This document shows positions 1 through 12,294 of a stretch of 64,000 nt of DNA, one piece after another. Source of the DNA: Rugalucina vietnamica (Eukaryota; Mollusca; Bivalvia; Lucinida; Lucinidae); the NCBI GenBank assembly GCA_964017185.1, contig OZ024871.1, positions 8,362,214-8,426,213 on the forward strand, given 5' to 3'. A program made the position numbers and the translations under genes. The notes under the pieces were generated by a model, which saw only the letters and a list, made by a program, of their open reading frames with translations, had not been told where the DNA came from and made no database searches. Within the stretch, counting starts at the first letter, position 1; every line of letters begins with the position of its first letter.

Positions 1-394
1 GAAAATGCAATGATTTCTGATTGTATCAAAGTTGGCTCAAAATTTAGTGAAATGTAATTGTTGCGTTTCGTTTTTTGTTCAGTATATAATGGTGGTGTGA
101 TCAGCTCTGCTTAATTCCGATGAAAACATTGGTAGCATTTAAAAGTGCTCATTTGTTCTGACTGGTAGCAATCCTGATAGTAGATTTATTAGTACATGTA
201 TATACCAGAATAGTAACTGATATTAGGACCATAACTCTACCATCAAGCTAAATTGTTCTGCCAATGATTTTGTCATGATGCAAAATAGAAACAAAGATAC
301 TATATATACTTTATAGTGTTGTACATAAGTAACTGAAAAAGAGAGAAAACAGGAAACAGAATGAAGAAATAAATATGAAAATATTTAGATGTTA

Positions 395-1414
395 CGTGGC
401 TTGTCCTAAAAGTCCCGTTACACATACATTTTATTTTGAACGCATAGCAGGAACCAACAACAGTTACTCATGCAGAATAATTGGCCATATTGGAACTTAT
501 TTTACTGTTCAAAATGATACTCACTTCAATGAACTCACTGCTACAGTTACCTTGGTTACCATCAGTAGGCATGACCGGAGCAAGTCAAAATATGCAAAAT
601 GTTTCCTTAATTTCTATTTTTCGCAGTCTGCTAAATCAACATAGGTATAATGTGATCATTTAGAAAAATATACCAGCATAGCTACTATTCTATGAGCATC
701 ATTTAGTGATAATTTTATAAAATTTAAGAAAGATTTGATAGTTTGGGAGACAAATAAAGAAGCTTACCTATAAAACTTCAATGACAAAATTACGACGTCG
801 GCAAAAACATGCGGAGCAAAAATACAGGGTCGTAATATTTAAACATCTAAAATATGTTCTTTAAGAGAAACCAAGCAAATGTTTAGCTTGATATTAGTTG
901 GTGACTTCAATACTAGAACAAAACACCTACTTTTAAAATGATATATCAGCTAACAGTTATATTACTTGACCTAATGAAACATGGGCAGTAGTTTACAGTG
1001 GTTAGCATTTGGTTAATAATTATTATTTTGCATGGCTGATCTTTATAGCATTATTTTGACGATTTTCTTATAAATATTTTACTCAGATTTCCAAATATAT
1101 GCTACAGTATCGTTTAGCTAAATGTAAATCTAATTTTGAAATAGATTTTTTTGTTTGTTGTGTATTTATCCATATGGCAAAATATTAAGAAAAAATCAAA
1201 ATTAACGGCAACGTCATTACACCTGCTCCGCTGAAGTAGGGGAACAAGGGTTCAAACCTCCACTGCATTTTAACAAATGCACGTAGCAGTACGAAAATTT
1301 GCCCCCTCAGACCTTAGATATAGTACTTGGTGAACATAAGTGATGTAAGCTCTGACGTGTTGTTATCAATGCAAAACTGTGAGTGTAATGGAACTTTTGG
1401 GACAACCCTCGTAT
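395..1414. other. Copy A-only stretch, nothing recognised
   Basis: This 1 kb lies between two blocks shared with copy B, whose counterpart joins directly at about 8345. It is AT-rich with short open frames only. I cannot say whether copy A gained it or copy B lost it, because no terminal repeats or target duplication are evident. Confidence 0.5.
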
Positions 1415-2400
1415 ATAATATAGAAACATTTGAGAGATATGAATCAATGCACGTATGCGTCGAAAGTCGGTGCAAATTCTATTTGAAGTTCTCGGCTGAC
1501 CCATGGACTCGTTTTAATGTTAAATGATTTGTTGTGAATTTTGTGTGATAATTATCATCAACTTTTATAGCTACTAGCTGGACACATATTATTTTATTGT
1601 TCTCATCTCGCTTTCTTACTCATCTCGCTTCCTTTTTATTGCGCTGAGACTCATTGGTCTTTTCGTTTTGTTTTGTTGGTACATGTAAATGGCGTCGCAC
1701 TTTGATAAGCTTCCCTAATGATCCAAAGTATGAGTTTAATAAAAGGGATTTTATACTTGATGTATCCAATTTATATAAGTGTTATGCACCCCATTTCTAG
1801 TCAAAGTCTGGGATCTTAATGAATGTCGTTTTAAAGAATTATTTCTACACGTGCACCGCCAAGCAAACTGACAGACTAAACACCGGTATTAAAAATCTAA
1901 TAGTATTTAATCTGGTATAAGAATATTGTATCCAACATAATATCTACATGACACTGTGAGTGGCTGGTTCCTTCAGTAGGAGAGACAGAATGGCACACGA
2001 ATTAAGTTTAATTAACTTGGCTGATAGCACATCGAATGGGGTCTGATACTTAGATTGTATATCGTTTCGACTATCTGAATCTTACATCTTAAATAAGCAT
2101 TTATTTTTGCAAAAAAACATTTCGTAAACAAACTGAGTATAAGATTAAAAGAAAACCACTGATATTTACATTTTCAGGAGTCTATGTTGTCCCTGCATGC
2201 TAGATATTGTATATAGTACTTAGGATTGATGTGCACTCATCTTTTCTTCTCTATATACCAAAACTTACCAGGAAGGAAAAAGTATAGAACCATAGATACC
2301 GGCCGCGGTTTCACAACCGAGTGAGCAGCTCTCTCTTCAACTTGCTAAACCAGTAGCCTAACAGTTGGATATTAAGACACAGAAATATCAAATAGTTCAT

Positions 2401-2810
2401 GATTTTTTGTTTGTCTTGACGATCCAGATTCACCATGAAGACTAACTAAATGTCACCGTGTGAACCACTGCGGAAGATGAGGGTGAGGTAAGGTGCCTGA
2501 AAAACCGGTTTATGGCCTCCAGTAATTTTATATTACTGATCGTTCCAAGGCGATACTTCTGTTGTGGTTCTATTTGTTTTATGCTTTCGAGTCAAATGTT
2601 TGTGCTGTTTGAACCTTATGTACGTTTTCATAGTGTTAGCTAAGTTCAGGTAACTCAGTGGCCGCCCATTGGGAAATAGCTGCTCACTCGGCTTATGTTT
2701 TCTAAGTATATGTACCTAATTGTCAATTTAGTTTTTTCCCACCTCGGTTTTTGAAGTGGGGATTTCTTTCTGATTGCGTCTTTTCTTGACCATTGCCTAC
2801 TTGTACCTTT
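2401..2810 (+). mobile_element. Retroelement 3' tail (old copy)
   Basis: This is a diverged copy of the 3' untranslated tail of the window's reverse-transcriptase retroelement. It contains the AACTAACTAAATG block, the GATCGTTCCAAGGCGATACTTCTG block, the TTTTTCCCACCTCGGTTTTTG block, and ends CCTACTTGTACCTTT like the other copies. It is shared with copy B (25213-25634), so it predates the segmental duplication. Confidence 0.75.
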
Positions 2811-3164
2811 TAACTCTGTATTAAGAAACATGAGTGAATCAGAAAAAATGTCACCCTCAACTTTAGATGATTTTGTGGCAACCGATACCGATTTCTATTG
2901 CGGCATAGGCTGTGAGCAATTGCCAACTTTTGTACGCATTATTTACGATTTTCAGAATTACACTGTAGTGTTTCGAGGTTCTGGTCAACAAATAAAATCT
3001 AATTTAAGCAAATGAAACTTCTGTTTGTTTTCACAATATATTGTTATAATTGTTTTCTCCGTCGACCGAAATGGCATCAACCCAAGAGAGTGTGTCGCGA
3101 CAGAACAAGAAATTCATGGCGAATCTGGCACGGTTACTTAGTGTCTGTCTTATCATTGTTCATA

Positions 3165-3856
3165 TCATACTGTGAAGTTGGCAAGGACTTTGCTATGTAA
3201 TGCGAGTGGTATTAATTAAAACAGCATTTATGTGACTTCACTGATTTTGTTTGGTAAAGTACAAGTAAAAACACACGTTCGATGGTCAACGGCATAGTGA
3301 ATAGCTGTGAATATAATGCCCCTCTGGCTTTCTAAAAAATAACCCCGAGTAACTATTAGGTTATCATTGTCCGTTCATATGATGTTGTTTTTACGTAGCT
3401 CAATCTGATGACAGTGTTTTCAATTAATCTTCGGCAAACCGACGTGAAATGAAATTGTATGAAAAGTGAAAGGTGCAAAACACACAGACGTGTGTGCATC
3501 CACAGAAACACAAAGTGAAAACAAAAAAATTCAAGACAACAGAGTAGACAAATAGCAAAATCATGTACTCTTCCTACCGTGGTCGGAGGTAAAGAATTCA
3601 CTAAAGTTGCTCCTCAACGTACATACCAGATATTGGTTGTTTTCACGATTTGAGGCCTCACCTTAAAACAATTGAAATATACTATAGATGTTGTAGGGAC
3701 CTCTTTATTCATATATCGTATCTTTGTGAATTATTGTAACTATTATCGTCGACCACGGCCGTAGACAATCTAATGCTTAGTTAAGCCACCATTTTCTAGC
3801 TTTTTTAACGCTGACAAGTCGTTTCGTCACCAAATGTTTTAACCCAGTCGACTTGC
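3165..3856. other. No feature recognised
   Basis: AT-rich sequence with short unconvincing open frames on both strands. It lies beyond the end of the segmental duplication and matches no family seen elsewhere in the window. Confidence 0.4.
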
Positions 3857-4120
3857 CGGTCCCGATAGCGTAATGGTTAGAGCGTCCGCTTCGGGAGCGG
3901 GAGGTCGTAGTTTCGATCCCGGGCCGCGTCGTACCAAAGACGTTAAAAACGGTACCAGTCGCCACCTTTGCTTGGCGCTCAGCATTAGAGCAATCACTTT
4001 CTTTTCTTCTCCCAAAGAGATAATAAAGATAAATTCAATGATGGGAATAAGGTGATGGTTGGTGGAAGGCAGTGTAGTCATGCCGTTACTCGGGGATAAA
4101 GTGGTTGGAGGATAATACAT
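3857..4120 (+). mobile_element. tRNA-derived SINE
   Basis: The first ~75 bases are tRNA-like. There is an A-box-like TAGCGTAATGG at about 3867, an anticodon-like loop inside CCGCTTCGGGAGCGG, and a B-box-like TTTCGATCCC. The T stem and acceptor stem do not pair, so this is not a functional tRNA. The following body (ACCAAAGACGTTAAAAACGG, then CTTGGCGCTCAGCATTAG) has the look of a mollusc SINE body, which is a family resemblance from memory. The family assignment is tentative. Confidence 0.55.
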
Positions 4121-4454
4121 TCAAAATAAATAAACATTTGCCTAAATGTTTTCAATCCCACATGCTGTTACGCCCATTTGCCTTCACACACTTGAAGCAC
4201 ACATAACTGGATTGTCGTTCGTAGCGCTATCTTAAGATCAAATGCTGTTTTTACAGTTATGTCTTTTAAAAGAACATGTCAATCATCTAACTTGGTCCCT
4301 CTAATGTTTGAATTTTTCAACTGACATGCCACTTCCTAATAGGACTGCTTTTCATTTCTGGTCGACATTCTAGTTTATATATGCGAAAGGTAGACCAAGC
4401 TTTTTGTCAAAGCTTATACTTGTATCATTGCTAAACTTAAATAAAACAAATATA

Positions 4455-5490
4455 AAGGTAGCAGTAGGCAATGATCGGGGAATGAAACAAACAGAAAGAA
4501 ATTCCCACTCCAAAACCGAGGGAAAAAACTAAGTTAACAATTATGTACTTATACTAACATATCATAAGCCGAGTGAACGGCTATTTTCCCAATAGGTGGC
4601 TACACAATTACACAAACTTAACTAAAAATATAAAAACGTACATATAGTGCAAACAGCACAAAATTCGACACCAAGACATAAAGCAATAATTACAACCACA
4701 GAAGTATCGCCTTGGAATGATCAGTAATATAAATTTATTGGCAGGCTAAAACTAGTTTTACAGGTAACACACCCCACCCTCAGCGTTTGCAGTAGTTCAC
4801 AACATTTGAGCCGTCTCGAGGGAAAACCAACAATGTGGTTTCCGAGCAGGTCTGACACAAACCAGGCTGCACAGTCACAGAAGATGGTTAGAGGCTGGCA
4901 ATTTGGGATTTAGAAAGTAGAGGAAGTGTACTATCCGTGTAGCGAAAACAAAGGCGCTGATCAGCTTCGCGGTTACCGCGAAGCTGATCTGCGTCTTTGT
5001 TTTCGCATATGTAGATTGTTGGTTTTCTCATGAGGAGGCCCATTAAGTTAATTGTTCGGTCCTCGTGTTGAATCTCTAACTCGTCATTGAATCATCAAGG
5101 ACGTGCAAGGTGAATCAAAAACGAGGACTCACAGATGCAAGAAGCTTCCCAGGCAATAGACAAGACGCTCCAGCCTCAACCAATTAAAATGAATAGTTTT
5201 GAGTCGGCGCCATCATAGAGTCTGACGCCCGACCCGCCGGCGTGCAATCAAAGAAGGTAGCATAGTTATCAACCATGATTGGGTTAAAAACTAAGCATGC
5301 AGACCGTCGCGTAACATTAAAGTTGTATCCTATACGTTTAAACCGTATGATATTTTTCTAAACTGAAAAGGAAAATCATTCCTTCCTTTAAGTTTCATAA
5401 ATTTGTAAACCAAGTCACCATAAAAGTCTGGTTCCGAAAGGCCATCATGTAAAAACGCCTGTAACCCAACATTATATCTATAAATAACAA
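4455..5490 (-). mobile_element. 5'-truncated retroelement, C-terminal coding remnant plus 3' UTR
   Basis: Read on the minus strand, 5490 down to about 5260 encodes a frame containing SEPDFYGDLVYKF and FQFRKI, then breaks by frameshift. This is the region that follows the reverse-transcriptase domain in the same family at 33020-33840. The 3' untranslated part follows and ends at 4455 with the shared CTACCTTT terminus. A GAGCCGCG MITE (4808-5041) interrupts the tail. The copy is non-functional. Confidence 0.7.
4808..5041. mobile_element. GAGCCGCG hairpin MITE (inserted in retroelement tail)
   Basis: Terminal inverted repeats (GAGCCGTCTCGAGGG, and a degraded CATGAGGAGGCCC) bracket a long central hairpin at 4942-5006. 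The target is the retroelement tail at 4455-5490. It is flanked by ATTT (4804-4807) and ATTA (5042-5045), consistent with a 4-bp target duplication with one substitution. The central hairpin tip is TTCGCGG/CCGCGAA, different from other copies but still complementary. Confidence 0.75.
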
Positions 5491-5499
5491 CGATAAACC

Positions 5500-6930
5500 T
5501 TTTTAGGTAGGCAAACTCTCACTGGACTTCCTGTTACAAACGTAGCACATGCCATTGAATATTTGAATATGCACCAGACAAAATAGTTTGTGGGGATTTT
5601 GGCACTCAGTGAACGCCAGAAGAACGTATACCATAGTCCTTTTATTTAATACCATTGTTGATTCTGCAAATAACTTATTCAATTGTTGCAATATTATTAT
5701 GGAAACATATCACACCCGGTATCAGAGACCAAGCCAGGGACATGGATCAGTTACGCTCAAAACGAAAGGTATGTACGAGATCTGCCGTGTTGCAACTTTT
5801 TGTGTCCAACTCATCTGAACAAGAAATATAAGCATTTTGTTAATTGAAATATTCATCAAAAACCAAACTGCACAAATAAATGTTGAAATAATAGTCGTTA
5901 TTGGTTTTCGAACATTTAGTAGCAGGATAATTCATTTGCCGAGTAGGTTGGGCATAAAAAGAACTTTGATGCCAAATCCCATCAATGGTATTTAAATCGT
6001 CTTTACAGTGATTATTGTTACCGCATTAACAGTGAGAAGTACTGACATGACATCTCTTATAGGCTTTCAGTGTATCTCATCGCACACCAACAGTAAGCAT
6101 CGCAATAGATTAAATGATTTTGTCCATAGTACCAATCGCATACCAATTAACAAACCATCAATCGGTCAATAATTGTTTACGACATTACAAATTAGAGATA
6201 TGCCAAACAAAAGGAATAATGCTAGATATTCCTATAGTGCTAGATGTGTTCGTGTTTGTTGTAGGTAATCGCTGACAGTATGTGTTTTATATCATCTATA
6301 AATGGGCTCATTATATCTGTGCATTATTTGACTGTGATGAAGGTGTCTATATAGCTTACTCATACATATAATGCGCAATGTATGGGAACACGGCATACCC
6401 CTACTTATACTGGACATATAAGGTTAGGAATCAAACATATACATGTATATCTTTGCAAATATCGAACTATTGGTAAAGTAAAGTATTTCAGACTTCATCA
6501 GATCATTGCCTTCTTGTACTTTTCTATCATTTAGGTAATTCAATTTGTAAGCTCTGTACGCTTAAAGATCAAAACCATAGTCTTTGTTTTCAACAAGATA
6601 CACTTTAAATCAGAGTACTCTTAAAATGAAACGGTAAGTGTAAGTTTCCTCGTGCAAAGCTTTTAACAAACCTAAAAAACAATATTGTTTTGGCTGGCTG
6701 ACCTTAGAAATGATTCAACATGATAACTTACGTCCATTTTCGCAAAGTTTTCAGGAGTTTGCAAAATCAGAATTTTTGTTGTATCAGTTATTTTGGACTT
6801 TTTATTACTCTTTATCATTTTGATTTTAGTCAGTCAGTCCTCCTCGAACGTACACGATATCAGCGATCTGATTTGGATTCAGTTTAACATTTGAATTTCA
6901 ATGTATGATTCTTCTTCCCTCGTGCATGCT
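5500..6930. other. No feature recognised
   Basis: About 1.4 kb of AT-rich sequence. Neither strand has a convincing coding frame, tRNA-like box pair or terminal-repeat element that I can identify. Confidence 0.4.
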
Positions 6931-7950
6931 TTCCAGAATTTTATGGTACTTGGTTTACAAATTTAAGAAACTTATAGGAATGAATGGTTTTTCTTTCCAG
7001 TTCAGAAAAATCATTACACGTTACAGACGTATAGGTTATAACTTGAATGTTATGCGACAGTCTGCATGCTTAGTTTTTAACCCAATCATGGTTGATAACT
7101 ATGCTGCCTTCTTTTATTGCACGCCGATGGGCGTCACACTCTATGATGGCCCCGACTTAAAGCTATTCACTTTAGTTGGTTGGGGCTGGAGTTTCTCGTC
7201 TGTTGCTTGGCCCACCGGGGTACAACTGGTGTTGCTCCGGAGTTAGTAAGTTATTCGGCGCCCAGGTATATCCATCGTCGGACAGCTTACTCAATCTGTT
7301 GAGACCTCGTTTTTGATTCATCAGGATGTTTATCGTGATTTATCTGTTTGTTCTTGATGATTCATTGACTAGTTAGAGATTCACCACGAGGACCGAAGAA
7401 CTAACTAAATGTTATGAACCACTGCAGAAGCTGCCGGTGAGGTTATGGCCATGTAAAATTTGTAACTTTGTGTTACTGATCGTTCCAAGTCGATACTTCT
7501 GTGGTGGTTCTTTTTGTTTTATGTCTTGGTGTTTAAATTATTTTGTGCTGTTGGCGCCTTATGTATGTTTTCATATTTTTAGTTAAGTTAAGGTAACTGA
7601 GTGGTCACCTATTGGGAAAATAGCTGACTCATTCGGCTTACGAAATGTTTTCATGGTATAAGTACCTGATTGTTAGTTTGGTTTTTTCCCACCTCGGTTT
7701 TTGGAGTGGGAATCTTTTTCTGATTGCGCCTTTTCCTGATCTTTGCCTACTTGTACCTTTTTCATATTTTTAGTTAAGTTTAGGTAACTGGGTGACCACC
7801 TATTGGGAAAATAGCTGCCCATTCGTCTTACGATATGTTTTCATGGTATAAGTACTTGATTGTTAATTTAGTTTTTCCCATCTCGGTTTTTGGAGTGGGA
7901 ATATTTTTCTGATTGCACCTTTTCCTGATCTTTGCCTACTTGTACCTTTT
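6930..7950 (+). mobile_element. 5'-truncated retroelement with duplicated 3' end
   Basis: The frame beginning near 6930 includes LVYKFKKLIG, FQFRKIITRYRRIGYNLNVM and VFNPIMVDNYAAFF, the segment downstream of the reverse transcriptase in this family. It then runs into a non-coding tail of about 500 bp that ends GTACCTTT at about 7762. A second copy of the last ~188 bp follows immediately (7763-7950). Tandem partial repeats at an end are typical of Penelope-like elements, which fits but does not prove that assignment. The copy is 5' truncated and not intact. Confidence 0.75.
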
Positions 7951-8013
7951 CATATGTTGTAATTGCTTTTTACATCTTATTCCATATGCTGTATGGATTG
8001 AGTGAAATTAAGG

Positions 8014-8678
8014 TATATATAATGGTAGTGTGATCAGCTCTGCTTAATTCCGGTGAAAACATCGGTAGCATTTAAAATTGCTCATTTGTTCTTACTGGTA
8101 GCAATTCTGATAGTAGATTTATTAGTACATGTATATACCAGAATAGTTACTAATATGTGTCACTTCGCTGAAAATGTTTGGACCGTAGCTCTACCATCAA
8201 GCTAAACTGTTCTGCCACTGATTTTGTCATGATGCAAAATAGAAACAAAGATACTATATATACTTAATAGTGTTGTTCATAAGTAACTGAAAAAGAGAGA
8301 AAACAGGAGACAGAATGAAGAAATAAATATGAAAATATTTAGATGCTATATAATATAGAAACATTTGAGAGATATGAGTCAATGCACGTATGCGTCGAAA
8401 GGCGATGCAAATTCTATTTGAAGATCTCGGCTGACCCATGGATTCGTTTTAATGTTAAATGATTTGTTGTGAATTTTGTGTGATAATTATCATCAACGTT
8501 TATTGCTACTAGCTGGACACATATTATTTTATTGTACTCATCTCGCTTTCTTACTCATCTCGCTTTCTTTTTATTGCACTGAGACTCATTGGTCTTTTCG
8601 TTTTGTTTTGTTGGTACATATAAGTGGCGTCGCATTTTAATAAGCTTCCTTAATGATCCAAAGTATGAGTTTAATAAT
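8014..8678 (+). repeat. Segmental duplication copy B, left part
   Basis: It matches copy A from 82 to 394 and then from about 1414 to 1740, with the intervening kilobase of copy A absent. It ends in TTTAATAAT at 8678, where the giant inverted-dimer element begins. The sequence resumes at 24541. Confidence 0.8.
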
Positions 8679-8876
8679 AGACATTTTTCACTTTTGAACG
8701 TAAATGTTGCTGGCGCGTGCGTTTACGATTTACGGTGTGATGGGGGACGACTCGTGAGGGCATATTTGAGACGATGACGAGGGGCGATATGAAGAATTAC
8801 TTGGTCAAAACTACCAATAGCCTAACGGAGACCAATTAAACAAGACAGGCAAAAAAGAAATAGTCCACGACGTCTT

Positions 8877-8946
8877 ACTCTGTAGCTCAGTAGGTAGCAT
8901 GTATGGAATAGAACCAAAAGGTCCTGGGTTCGAGTCCGGCTAGGAC
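8877..8946 (+). other. tRNA-like sequence in the outer left end
   Basis: It has an A-box-like TAGCTCAGTAGG and a B-box GGGTTCGAGTCC at tRNA-like spacing. A T-arm can be drawn, but the acceptor stem is not complementary, so it is a tRNA relic or tRNA-like promoter module. It lies about 200 bp inside the element end. Equivalent copies sit near each of the other three ends. Confidence 0.65.
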
Positions 8947-9242
8947 AAAAATTCTTTTTCTATTTTTAATTGCTTCCTTTTTTCGCCCCTGTGAGAATAT
9001 AGCTTAGAAAATGAAAAAGAAAAGAAAAGTAAAAAATGCAAGAATCACAAAATGCACTGCTGCATTTAATACTAAAATCGTAAAATTCTTGTTGTTGTTT
9101 TTTTTTCACCGATTTAAGCCGGTAGCTTGATCGTAATTATCGGCAGAAGAGGACCCGCGACCGATCCTCACGTCAACATTTATTTTCTGAAGGCTGGTAC
9201 AGATAATGCGGCTAGGATAAGTTGGCCGCCTCTAATGACTTA

Positions 9243-9460
9243 GCGGCCACCCCTGGCCGAGCGGTTAAGAGCGCTGTTTCTTAATCAATCGTTCATCTCA
9301 CCGCTGTGTCTTTTGTGTGTTCGAGCCCCACACTGGCCACATATGATACAAGCCAAGTTCAACTTGCGGGAGAGCCAGGTGGTTTTTCTTAGGGTACTCA
9401 CCCCACCTACTGATTGGTGAGCTGAAATAATCTTGAAAGGGACGTAAAACTGAACTAAAA
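9243..9460 (+). mobile_element. tRNA-derived SINE, family 1
   Basis: The tRNA-like head has A box TGGCCGAGCGG and B box GTTCGAGCCCC. The body contains CCAGGTGGTTTTTCTTAGGG and CCCACCTACTGATTGG, and the tail reads TTGAAAGGGACGTAAAACTG. It is inserted near the left end of the giant element. Its mirror copy is at 23707-23917, so it predates formation of the inverted repeat. Other copies are at 14855, 19280 and 26597. Confidence 0.8.
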
Positions 9461-9927
9461 TGCGCAAGACAATAAATCAAATAGTATAGTGTACATGTTC
9501 AGATACATATATATATCTGTGTTTATTAGATGTAAAACTACAGTTCCATGTGCTGTCTCGTGAGCGAACAAAATTTATTCTGTTTATATTTCAACCAGAT
9601 TCTCAGCTTGATGTCGAAGTTTCGTTCATTCGACAGTCATCTGCATGCCATACGAAGTGCGATGGAGGAAACATCCTACATGGAGCTACATTACGCCAAG
9701 CGACACGACTAATTTTGTTTATTGTAGACCTTCAACAGTAATTCAGCCATATCCAGTGTGCTGGTTACGATGTAGTAAATTAATTTGGCAAGACATATGT
9801 TTTCTTTTTATTCTGTGTGATATTGTATGCTTGTTGTTTACCTGGTTGAATTCAAATAAATATGATTAAAATCAAACTAACACAATATTATTTTTATATT
9901 AAGTTCCTAAAGTGTTTCCATATAAAA

Positions 9928-10080
9928 GGACTCCATGTCGTAGTGGTTCAGTCAGTCGCTTCGTAAAACGGGCCGCGCGTTCAATCCAACGCGTAACTCC
10001 GTCTTTCGGGCGAGACCAAGGTCCAGTATGTAACTAGTTGTTATTTGCACGTGAGACCCCGAATATTCCTCGTTATATGG
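9928..10080 (+). mobile_element. tRNA-Thr-like SINE fragment
   Basis: The head reads TCGTAGTGGTTCAGTC (A-box-like) and GCGTTCAATCC (B-box-like), with a loop CTTCGTAAA that suggests a threonine-type anticodon. It is followed by a body ending near CGTGAGACCCCGAATATTCC. The mirror copy on the right arm is at about 23100-23232. Confidence 0.55.
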
Positions 10081-11019
10081 TTTACATTAAGATGCAAGAT
10101 GGAATATAAATGCATTTTTTTTTCTTATCGGCGCGAGTAATATCGGAGAAGTTTTGCTGTCTGTTAAAATCTAATCAGGGCCCAGAATTACACTACGCCC
10201 ACCTTAGTGGGGATGTGAAATTTAATTGTATCGATTCCAGGTCCTTCTATTGTTACTTGATTACAGATAAGGGTCTGATTGTGCGCATTTCTGATCACAA
10301 TTAAGTAGATTTGGTTTGTGCCACCTGTGATTGTAAGACTGATCAATTGGGCAGCAACCTACGACGAAGTGTTCATTGTCTTGGTGATGGTTGTTGCCAA
10401 AGCGATATTGCTTTTTTCAATTACTCCATTTTATCACATGTTGTGTGATGTTGCATCAATCTTTGCTGTAAGGACTTTTGTTGTATCGCAGGCATTTACG
10501 ATGGTGCTGACACTGATAGACAATTCCTGTATATACATGTTCATGTACAGTATATCACGCAGACATTTTACGTGCTCAATTTACCGGCTTTTTATATGTA
10601 AACAAACGAAACGACATCCATGAACCTAATATTGTGCTGTGTTTGGTTGTTCAATTTTTGTCCCTCGGCCCTTCGAAAAAAAAAAACAAACAAAGATTTT
10701 ATCAAGCAGGATCAGTTATCAAACCACATTGCTGCTTGACAAGCCGAAATCAGTGTTAACGGCATGTGTTCGTCCTTTACTTTTAAACCAGGGACCGCGG
10801 GATCCGTCTCGTTTCCATATGACCTTTGCTGTTGGATTAACGTTAAACCTCAAACCAATTAAATTTATTATTTACGTAAATTCTGACTGAGTAAGAAGCT
10901 TATGTGCATTTATGCTCGCCCGAAGAATGATCAAGGTGTTGTACATGTAGCTCTGTCGTCAGCATGTGTAATACATGTGCACTAAAATGGTGCCGTGTAT
11001 CTTGACGCTAGTATAACAA

Positions 11020-12050
11020 AACCTTAACAAGCAATATACAGTGTTTTTAAAGTTGTAAAAAATGAAAAATTTCAGTTCAACATTTTTATCTTTTTATTTT
11101 ACTGAAAACATAGATTGTTGGTGCACGCTAAAACTGCCTCGCAGAGGCGGTTCTAACGAGTACTCACCATCTGTGTTTTTAGATGCATGGGCATCCTAAG
11201 TTGACTTTGCCGTAAAATAGGTCAATATCATCCCTGGGTCATGGTTTAGGCCATGTATAAACTTTATAGATACTTAATGCCAAGTTTCAAAATCATAGGC
11301 CTACTGGTTCTGAAGAACATTTTAAACGTTTTTGCAGTTTATAGCCATGGCGGCCATTTATACAAACTTTCGTTCCCTTTCCATGAAGTTTGGCTTTGAT
11401 CGGCCATGCGGTTGCAGAGATGTTTGAATATTTTGGTCATATGCTTGTATATAGCCCCCGGGCAGGAGCAGACAAACCCCTGGGGACTAAATGTTTTCAT
11501 GAACATAAATCTTCAGTACCTTTGCATGCTCATCGCGAGTTTCCACCCATTTAATTACATTTAACTTATTTTCCCCATTTAAATGCATGGGCGTCCAAAG
11601 TTGACTTTGCCATAAAATAGGTCAAGGTCATCCCAGCATTATGATGTATACCAACATTGAAGAACTCTATTGCCTGATGCTTCAAACTTAGTTTCAAAAT
11701 CATAGGACTTCTGGTTCTGGGAAGAAATTGTTTTAAAGGTTTTTGCTATTTATAGCTATGGCGTCCATCTTAGTCATGTGACCTGGGTCAGTTATGCAAA
11801 CTTTCGTTCCACCTTCCTAAGAATGCTCAGCAAGCAGTTTAACTTTGGTTTGCCATTTGGTTTCAGAGCACAATATCATGGAAATTGTTGACGGACGATG
11901 TCGGACGGATGACGGGACATGGTCATCCTATAAGCTCGCTTTTTGAGCCGAAGGGCTCACGTGAGGTTAAAATAGGTTTACACATGCATACCAAAGTTTT
12001 GCTGTATAAAAGTGTGGCTCATGGGGTATTCACGGACATGTTATCCTGAT
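11020..12050 (-). mobile_element. ACATAGATTG hairpin element, interrupted by a GCTCACCTGAGC element
   Basis: The outer parts match the ACATAGATTG hairpin family, including the hairpin block at 11110-11175 and the GGACATGTTATCCTGAT end near 12050. A GCTCACCTGAGC element (11181-11968) sits inside. The same nested arrangement is mirrored at about 20905-21940, so both insertions predate the inverted repeat. Confidence 0.6.
11181..11968 (-). mobile_element. GCTCACCTGAGC tandem-core element, partial
   Basis: The element runs on the minus strand from the degraded start hairpin near 11968 (TGAGCCGAAGGGCTCACGTGAG) and contains two core repeats. Each has a TTGACTTTGCCGTAAAATAGG-type block and a CTTTCGTTCCC block. 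The distal end is missing. The mirror copy is at 20993-21783. Confidence 0.7.
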
Positions 12051-12294
12051 ATGGATAACCGACCATGCTCGAGATGACTTGAAATATATCAAAACGTTGT
12101 AAGGCGTAGAATAAAAAACTGCACATAAAATTAAAGATCAACTTATGTTTCAAATCGTAAATCATGCCATGTATACATGTATAAAGTTTTCTGTGCGTTC
12201 ACGAAAAACACGTGAAAATGTAGCTTAGCAGAACCAATGTACGTATATACATAAGCCAGTATGTAAAATGTCACATGGCGATAACAAATAGTTG

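Larger units (their letters stand above)
82..3164 (+). repeat. Segmental duplication, copy A (empty-site version)
   Basis: This stretch aligns in direct orientation with 8014-8678 followed by 24541-26226. Shared landmarks are the AGTATATAATGGT start, the block around 1414-1740, the block 1744-2400, a retroelement tail at 2401-2810, and the end around 3061-3164. Copy A carries about 1 kb (395-1414) that copy B lacks. At about 1740 copy A reads TTTAATAAAAGGGATTTT. In copy B the same point is split by the 15.9-kb element, so copy A records the pre-insertion state with one mismatch. Copy A also lacks the GAGCCGCG MITE found in copy B at 25691. No protein-coding gene is recognisable. Confidence 0.8.

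Noticed and set aside
1206..1260. B-box-like GGGTTCAAACC as a tRNA or SINE
   Set aside because: No A-box at suitable spacing and no repeat copies in the window.
5700..5830. Possible exon ending at a GTATGT donor near 5768
   Set aside because: Only one plausible splice site and an unremarkable frame. There is no partner exon.
8877..8946. Functional tRNA genes at the A/B-box sites (also 3857, 46152, 51998, 54150)
   Set aside because: Acceptor stems do not pair and several anticodon regions are abnormal. Most are followed by SINE-type bodies or lie in terminal repeats.
10318..10623. 101-codon hydrophobic frame in the left arm
   Set aside because: The mirrored right-arm sequence does not preserve it, and the hydrophobicity follows from T-rich sequence.
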